Origin: a virus
IMG/VR virus record: IMGVR_UViG_3300031236_000995
Location: 1-42,320 of that record
DNA length: 42,320 nucleotides
Direction: 5' to 3' (one strand)
A program made the position numbers and the translations under genes. The notes under the pieces were generated by a model, which saw only the letters and a program-made list of their open reading frames with translations, was not told the origin of the DNA and did not search any database. The number at the start of each line of letters is the position of its first letter. Position 1 is the first letter of the stretch. Shown here piece after piece: positions 39,262 to 42,320 of this stretch.

Positions 39262-39930
39262 TCAGTTCGATCTCGCATCTCGTGGTCGCGAGGCATTGGG
39301 TTCGGCCGCATCCCCGCCGGTCGGGGTCGCGCGTTCGCCCGCGGGCTCGGCCGGTCGTCGCTGCGGCTCGTGGGTGAGGTGGTGCCAGCCGCAGCGCGGG
39401 CACCAGTACGCGCGCTGTTCGAGTGGTCCGGCGTGGCGCTGCGTGTCGCGCTGCTGCTGAATGACGACCAGCGCCCGCTGCGCGCGCTCGGCAGACGGGT
39501 AGCGCACCTTCCAGCACGGGTACTCCGGCGAGCGCCCCAGCCGGCTGGACCAGACGGAGGACGCCGCGCGAGCGGGCTTGCGGCTCACGCATCGGCACCG
39601 CGGACCTGAGGCCGGCTGCACGACCGACGCCACGCCAAGGCTGCACCGACCACGACCCCGACGACCACCGGCAGAACGGTCGCGCGCGCGCACTTGCGCA
39701 CGGCCTGAGACGACCACCGGCGGGAAAAGAGACTCTTGGTTCGGTCGCTGTTCGGGCTGGCGTCGCCCGCCGACCGAACCCGCGGCGTCGGCGTCCCTGA
39801 ACGCAACGCGGCGCAGCCACACCACGACCTCTAGTGGTGGCGGCGCGCCGCATGCGCCGGCGATGAGGGCGTCGTACAGCACGGAAGCGGCCGCACTGCG
39901 GGTCGCTGGGCTGCGGACGTCGCCGCTCAC
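39262..39930 (-). CDS. Zinc-ribbon phage protein, up to 222 aa (may be two genes)
   Basis: GTG 39930 overlaps the upstream stop (GTGA) and the frame stays open for 222 residues. The last 108 look most genuine: YPCWKVRYPSAERAQRALVV, then RAYWCPRCGWHHLTHEP, a pattern of small phage zinc-ribbon proteins with the Cys/His cluster next to a conserved Tyr. A GTG at 39588 would give only that part and overlaps the stop of a nested 38-codon membrane-peptide frame (39585-39701, with VLPVVVGVVVGAALAW). The middle of the long version is Arg/Gly-rich, so two smaller genes are possible. Confidence 0.55.
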   Translation of the reverse strand: MSGDVRSPATRSAAASVLYDALIAGACGAPPPLEVVVWLRRVAFRDADAAGSVGGRRQPEQRPNQESLFPPVVVSGRAQVRARDRSAGGRRGRGRCSLGVASVVQPASGPRCRCVSRKPARAASSVWSSRLGRSPEYPCWKVRYPSAERAQRALVVIQQQRDTQRHAGPLEQRAYWCPRCGWHHLTHEPQRRPAEPAGERATPTGGDAAEPNASRPRDARSN

Positions 39931-40481
39931 GCTGGCGTACCGCTGGGCGGGGCGGCGACCTTGGCGGCCGCGGTGGGGTCGGTCCAGCCTACGGCTGCGC
40001 CCTGCGCAGATGCTCGGGCAAGCGGAACCCCATCCCTACCCTTCCCCGTGATGGGGAGGCCGGGTGCTGACGACGGCTGGGCGCCGTGGTCGTCGCGGCC
40101 GCCTTCCGGTCGTGCCGGTGCGCGGGACGCCGCTCGATCGCCACCGCCCGGATGGGCGTCCTCCGCGTCGCGGACGGTGCAGCGGGGTCGAGACTGGACC
40201 CCGACGGTACCGCGGCCGCAATCGGCGACTGCTGGGAGTTCCCCCGCGATCTTCAGGTCGCGCTTGGCCTCGCAGATCGGGCACAAGACGGCCCGGGTCG
40301 TTGGACCGCCGCAGTCGCTACAAGGCCGAAACTGCGGGGGAACGGCTCGATTCCGGGCCCCAGGACGCGTTCTGGCTCGATCGGATGACCTGGGATACCC
40401 GGGGATCGGCGTGGCGAGGCCGGCAGCGTCGAAGGTGCGCGCTGCTGGTGGAGACGGTGGGGAATCCCCCGCTTTCGCCAT
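39927..40481 (-). CDS. First gene of the 40.5 kb operon; zinc-ribbon protein, 184 aa
   Basis: ATG 40481 lies 9 bp after the TAGGGT -10, so the transcript should have almost no leader. The middle holds PQFRPCSDCGGPTTRAVLCP then ICEAKRDLKIAGE, a C-x2-C ... C-x2-C ribbon (about 53-70); both ends are Pro/Ala/Gly-rich and disordered. The GGGGATTCCCC palindrome lies inside codons 5-8. Similar ribbons occur in small phage DNA-binding proteins. An opposing frame on the plus strand over this region is judged to be shadow. Confidence 0.6.
   Translation of the reverse strand: MAKAGDSPPSPPAARTFDAAGLATPIPGYPRSSDRARTRPGARNRAVPPQFRPCSDCGGPTTRAVLCPICEAKRDLKIAGELPAVADCGRGTVGVQSRPRCTVRDAEDAHPGGGDRAASRAPARPEGGRDDHGAQPSSAPGLPITGKGRDGVPLARASAQGAAVGWTDPTAAAKVAAPPSGTPA
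40459..40469. promoter_or_regulatory. Fifth copy of the GGGGATTCCCC palindrome
   Basis: Exact 11-bp core, same orientation as the other four, but flanked by GTG on the plus side as GTGGGGAATCCCCC. No -10-like hexamer lies at the 30-nt spacing (minus strand reads CTTCGA there). It lies about 20 nt downstream of the predicted start of the 40.5 kb promoter, a position suited to blocking rather than activating transcription. Confidence 0.55.
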
Positions 40482-40490
40482 GCCGCGAGT

Positions 40491-40520
40491 ACCCTACCGG
40501 ACGACCGCCCGTCCCGTCAA
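40491..40520 (-). promoter_or_regulatory. Promoter TTGACG-N18-TAGGGT of the 40.5 kb operon
   Basis: Minus strand TTGACG (40520-40515), 18-bp spacer, TAGGGT (40496-40491). The spacer contains a 5-bp inverted repeat GGACG/CGTCC (40499-40503 with 40510-40514). Downstream, ACTCGCGGCATGG is identical to the sequence at the early promoter's start codon (5020-5008), which ties the two promoters together. Confidence 0.7.
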
Positions 40521-40569
40521 TAGGGTGCCGGTGCGTCTTCGTCAAAGAGTTCATCCGGTCGATCGGTTG

Positions 40570-40890
40570 ATGGAGCTCGTCCCGGTTCGCTTCCAACCCC
40601 CCGCCCGGACCGGCCCGGCGGCGTCCCGCGGGACGTCCCGGACCCCGACGGCCGCCCCGGCCCACCCCGCGGCGGCCGTCGTCCACGCCACCACCGCGCA
40701 CGCGGCCAAAGCGCCGGCCCACCCGGCCACGCCCGAGGACGCCGACCTGATCGAACGCCAAGCTGCCTTCGACCGCTTCATGCAGCTGCGCGCCGAGCTC
40801 GACCGCGAAGCCAACGCCTTACGCGAGCTGGCGATGGAACAGATCAAGCGCGACGACGCCTTCATGAACGCCTGGATCAAGCTGATCTGA
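40570..40890 (+). CDS. Pro/Ala-rich protein with helical tail, 106 aa (phage or host flank)
   Basis: ATG 40570; a start at 40480 would overlap the divergent phage gene and promoter. A disordered Pro/Ala/Thr-rich half leads to a charged helix (TPEDADLIERQAAFDRFMQL, RAELDREANALRELAMEQIK) and ends DDAFMNAWIKLI. No ribosome-binding site was seen. Its direction and place between phage promoter and tRNA suggest it is a host gene, perhaps shortened at the junction, but a phage origin cannot be excluded. Confidence 0.5.
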   Translation: MELVPVRFQPPARTGPAASRGTSRTPTAAPAHPAAAVVHATTAHAAKAPAHPATPEDADLIERQAAFDRFMQLRAELDREANALRELAMEQIKRDDAFMNAWIKLI

Positions 40891-40908
40891 GCGCCTCCGG
40901 CGACGCCG

Positions 40909-40937
40909 TTGACAGGGCCCCGGACCTCGCCTAGACT
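40909..40937 (+). promoter_or_regulatory. tRNA promoter TTGACA-N17-TAGACT
   Basis: TTGACA (40909-40914), 17-bp spacer, TAGACT (40932-40937), 15 bp before the tRNA. A clean host housekeeping promoter and a useful internal reference for the host -10. Confidence 0.8.
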
Positions 40938-40952
40938 AAGCGTCGTCCCCCC

Positions 40953-41029
40953 GGGCCAATAGCTCAGTTGGTTAGAGCGCATGCTTGATAAGCATGAGGT
41001 CCCTGGTTCGAATCCAGGTTGGCCCACCA
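40953..41029 (+). tRNA. tRNA-Ile (anticodon GAT)
   Basis: All arms pair: acceptor GGGCCAA/TTGGCCC, D arm GCTC/GAGC, anticodon stem CATGC/GCATG with loop TTGATAA (anticodon GAT at 40987-40989), T arm CCTGG/CCAGG with TTCGAAT. The 3' CCA is encoded. It lies next to the phage boundary, but no second copy of its 3' end is visible, so use as attachment site is unproved. Confidence 0.97.
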
Positions 41030-41040
41030 TGAGCCGCAGG

Positions 41041-41411
41041 ATGCCGATGGAGCCACGCGCAGTCGTCCTGCGCGAAGAGCGTCCTGACGACATCACAGCG
41101 ATCCGCGAGGTCGTGACGGCTGCGTTCGGGGGGCAGGCTGAGGCGACGTTGGTCGACGCACTGCGCGACGCGACGGGATCGGATCAGCGCTTATTCGCGA
41201 GGCCATCAGCCGCGCGAGACCTGATTGGACCGCGATCTTCGTTCTCGGCGATCCGCGCCTCTACGGGCGCTTCGGCTTCGACGTCCGTCTCGCGACGGAC
41301 TTTGCGTCCCCCTACGCCGGACCACACTTCATGGCGCTCGCGCTCACCGGCACGCTGCCCACGTCGTCGGGAATCCTCCGCCACGCCCCGGCGTTCGCCG
41401 CGCTCTCCTAG
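41041..41411 (+). pseudogene. Decayed GNAT acetyltransferase (YhbS-like), internal deletion
   Basis: From ATG 41041 the frame gives a normal GNAT start (RAVVLREERPDDITAIREVV, TAAFGGQAEATLVDALRDA). In another frame ending at TAG 41411 lies the rest: GIGSALIREAISRARPDWTA, IFVLGDPRLYGRFGFD and YAGPHFMALALTG, a very typical YhbS-type end. The two parts meet near 41180, so roughly 40-50 codons of the fold (core strands and part of the acetyl-CoA site) are missing, with a frame change. The product would be inactive. Confidence 0.8.
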
Positions 41412-41420
41412 AAGCGCGTC

Positions 41421-42320
41421 TCACTTCCGTTTCAGCGCTTCCAGCTCTTCAAGCGTGCGAGGCCAGTCGCGACCTAAGAGGCGCGACAAGCTGCGGTCGG
41501 CGAGGAGCTTGCCGTCCGTTTGGCAGCGGGCGCAATAGTTGGTCTCGTTGTCGGCGTAGCGGATGCGCTGGATCGGCTCGCCGCAACGGGGACAGGGCTG
41601 TCCGTACCGACCGTGCACGACCATGTCTTTGCGGAAGGCGGTGACCTTCTCGGGGAAGGCGGCGTCCGCTTCGCTGCCGAGACGATCGATCCACTCCTGG
41701 AGGACGCTGCGCGTCGCGGCGAACAGCCGCTCCCACTCAGGCGGCGTGAGCCTGTGGGTGAGCGCGATCGGCGAGAGCTGCGCCGCGTGCAGGATCTCAT
41801 CGGAGTAGGCGTTGCCGATACCGCTCAGGATCCGCGGATCGGTCAGCGCGCGTTTGAGCGTGGGGTTCTCCCGCATCAAGGCGGCGCGAAACGTATCGAG
41901 GTCGGCCGAGAAGACGTCGATGCCGCCGGGGTCGAGCGACCGCAGGTCCGCTTCGCCGGCGATGAGGTGCAAGGACGCGCGGCGCTTCGTGCCGGCTTCG
42001 GTGACGACGAGCGACCCGTTGGGGAAGTCGAAGGCGGCCAGCTGTTGCCGCCCGGCCAGCATCGCGCCGGGCGGCTTCCAATGCAGCCGGCCGGCGATCA
42101 TCAGGTGCAGCACGAGCCACAGGTCGCCGTCGAGTCCGATCGCGATGCGCTTGCCGACGCGGCGCAGCTCGCGCACCCTCCGGCCTTCGACCGCCGTCAG
42201 GGGCGGCTGCGCGGTTCGCAGCAGAAACGGGTTCGCCAGCCGGACGCGTTCGAGCGGCTGGCCGACGATACGGGGCTCCAGCGCACGGAGGTACGCGGCG
42301 ACGTCCGGCAGTTCGGGCAC
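41421..42320 (-). CDS. Fpg-family DNA glycosylase, 299 aa
   Basis: GTG 42320 gives MPELPDV, the invariant start in which Pro2 is the nucleophile and Glu3 the helper. Lys57 (VGKRIAIGL) matches the conserved beta-hairpin lysine, LHLMIAGRLHW is the void-filling region, and RILSGIGNAYSDEILHAAQL is the helix-two-turn-helix. The C-terminal zinc finger has CPRC and CARC 16 residues apart. It would remove oxidised purines and related lesions and cut the strand. HLMIAGRL differs from the E. coli Fpg form, so a Fpg/Nei variant with altered lesion choice is possible. Complete, with the start at the window edge. Confidence 0.92.
   Translation of the reverse strand: MPELPDVAAYLRALEPRIVGQPLERVRLANPFLLRTAQPPLTAVEGRRVRELRRVGKRIAIGLDGDLWLVLHLMIAGRLHWKPPGAMLAGRQQLAAFDFPNGSLVVTEAGTKRRASLHLIAGEADLRSLDPGGIDVFSADLDTFRAALMRENPTLKRALTDPRILSGIGNAYSDEILHAAQLSPIALTHRLTPPEWERLFAATRSVLQEWIDRLGSEADAAFPEKVTAFRKDMVVHGRYGQPCPRCGEPIQRIRYADNETNYCARCQTDGKLLADRSLSRLLGRDWPRTLEELEALKRK

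Noticed and set aside
39961-40479. Plus-strand start upstream of the 40570 gene
   Set aside because: The added part is the shadow of the 39927-40481 gene; a start there would also run through the phage promoter.
40953-41029. tRNA-Ile as proven attachment site
   Set aside because: No repeat of the tRNA 3' end is visible in the window, and serine integrases often use other sites.
1-42320. Reverse transcriptase, retron, diversity-generating element, insertion sequence or toxin-antitoxin pair
   Set aside because: No such motifs were seen in any plausible gene; the variable repeat array lacks a template repeat and a reverse transcriptase.

Overview
The window is most of a GC-rich, podovirus-like temperate phage or prophage, followed on the right by about 1.4 kb of bacterial chromosome: a tRNA-Ile(GAT) gene, a decayed GNAT acetyltransferase and a complete DNA glycosylase of the Fpg family. 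The phage continues past the left edge, because the leftmost gene is cut. The virion genes give a P22-like set (terminase, portal, scaffold, coat, a gp4-like adaptor, a beta-propeller tail protein, a tailspike and large internal proteins). No tape measure or tail tube was seen. Function assignments come from motif and family recognition without any search. The host lineage cannot be named; only high GC and a host-type promoter (TTGACA-N17-TAGACT in front of the tRNA) are visible.

Layout. 1-5011: leftward early operon with a Cro-like regulator, small unknown proteins, a YqaJ-type exonuclease, a Bet/RecT annealing protein and, at the left edge, a protein with 23 visible (T-[WRGE]-[DA]-A) tetrapeptide repeats. 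5012-5082: divergent control region with an inverted-repeat operator. 5083-7617: rightward lysogeny block with an XRE repressor, a membrane protein and a large serine integrase. 7595-9917: leftward lysis and virion-associated block with holin and endolysin. 10020-31496: leftward late structural genes. 31557-40481: leftward operon of about 20 small, overlapping genes (mostly ATGA, GTGA or TGATG junctions) ending in terminase. 40570 onward: flank and host genes.

The most interesting signal is regulatory. A palindromic element, GGGGATTCCCCCAC on the minus strand, precedes four late transcription units (near 10.0, 17.6, 27.9 and 31.5 kb). In all four a -10-like hexamer starts exactly 30 nt from the palindrome centre, and the predicted start lies 42 nt from it. 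In two cases this is the first base of a gene's start codon, which predicts leaderless late mRNAs. The layout fits activation from a site at -42, and the phage carries a LuxR-type HTH protein just upstream of the terminase genes. A fifth copy lies just inside the first gene of the 40.5 kb operon, where the same protein could act as a brake. Early-type promoters form a second class: TTGACA-N18-TAGACT at 5.0 kb, and TTGACG-N18-TAGGGT at both 40.5 and 28.1 kb. The 28.1 kb promoter appears to drive no protein. It faces a hairpin-rich stretch of about 215 nt ending at an intrinsic terminator, which makes it a candidate phage non-coding RNA.
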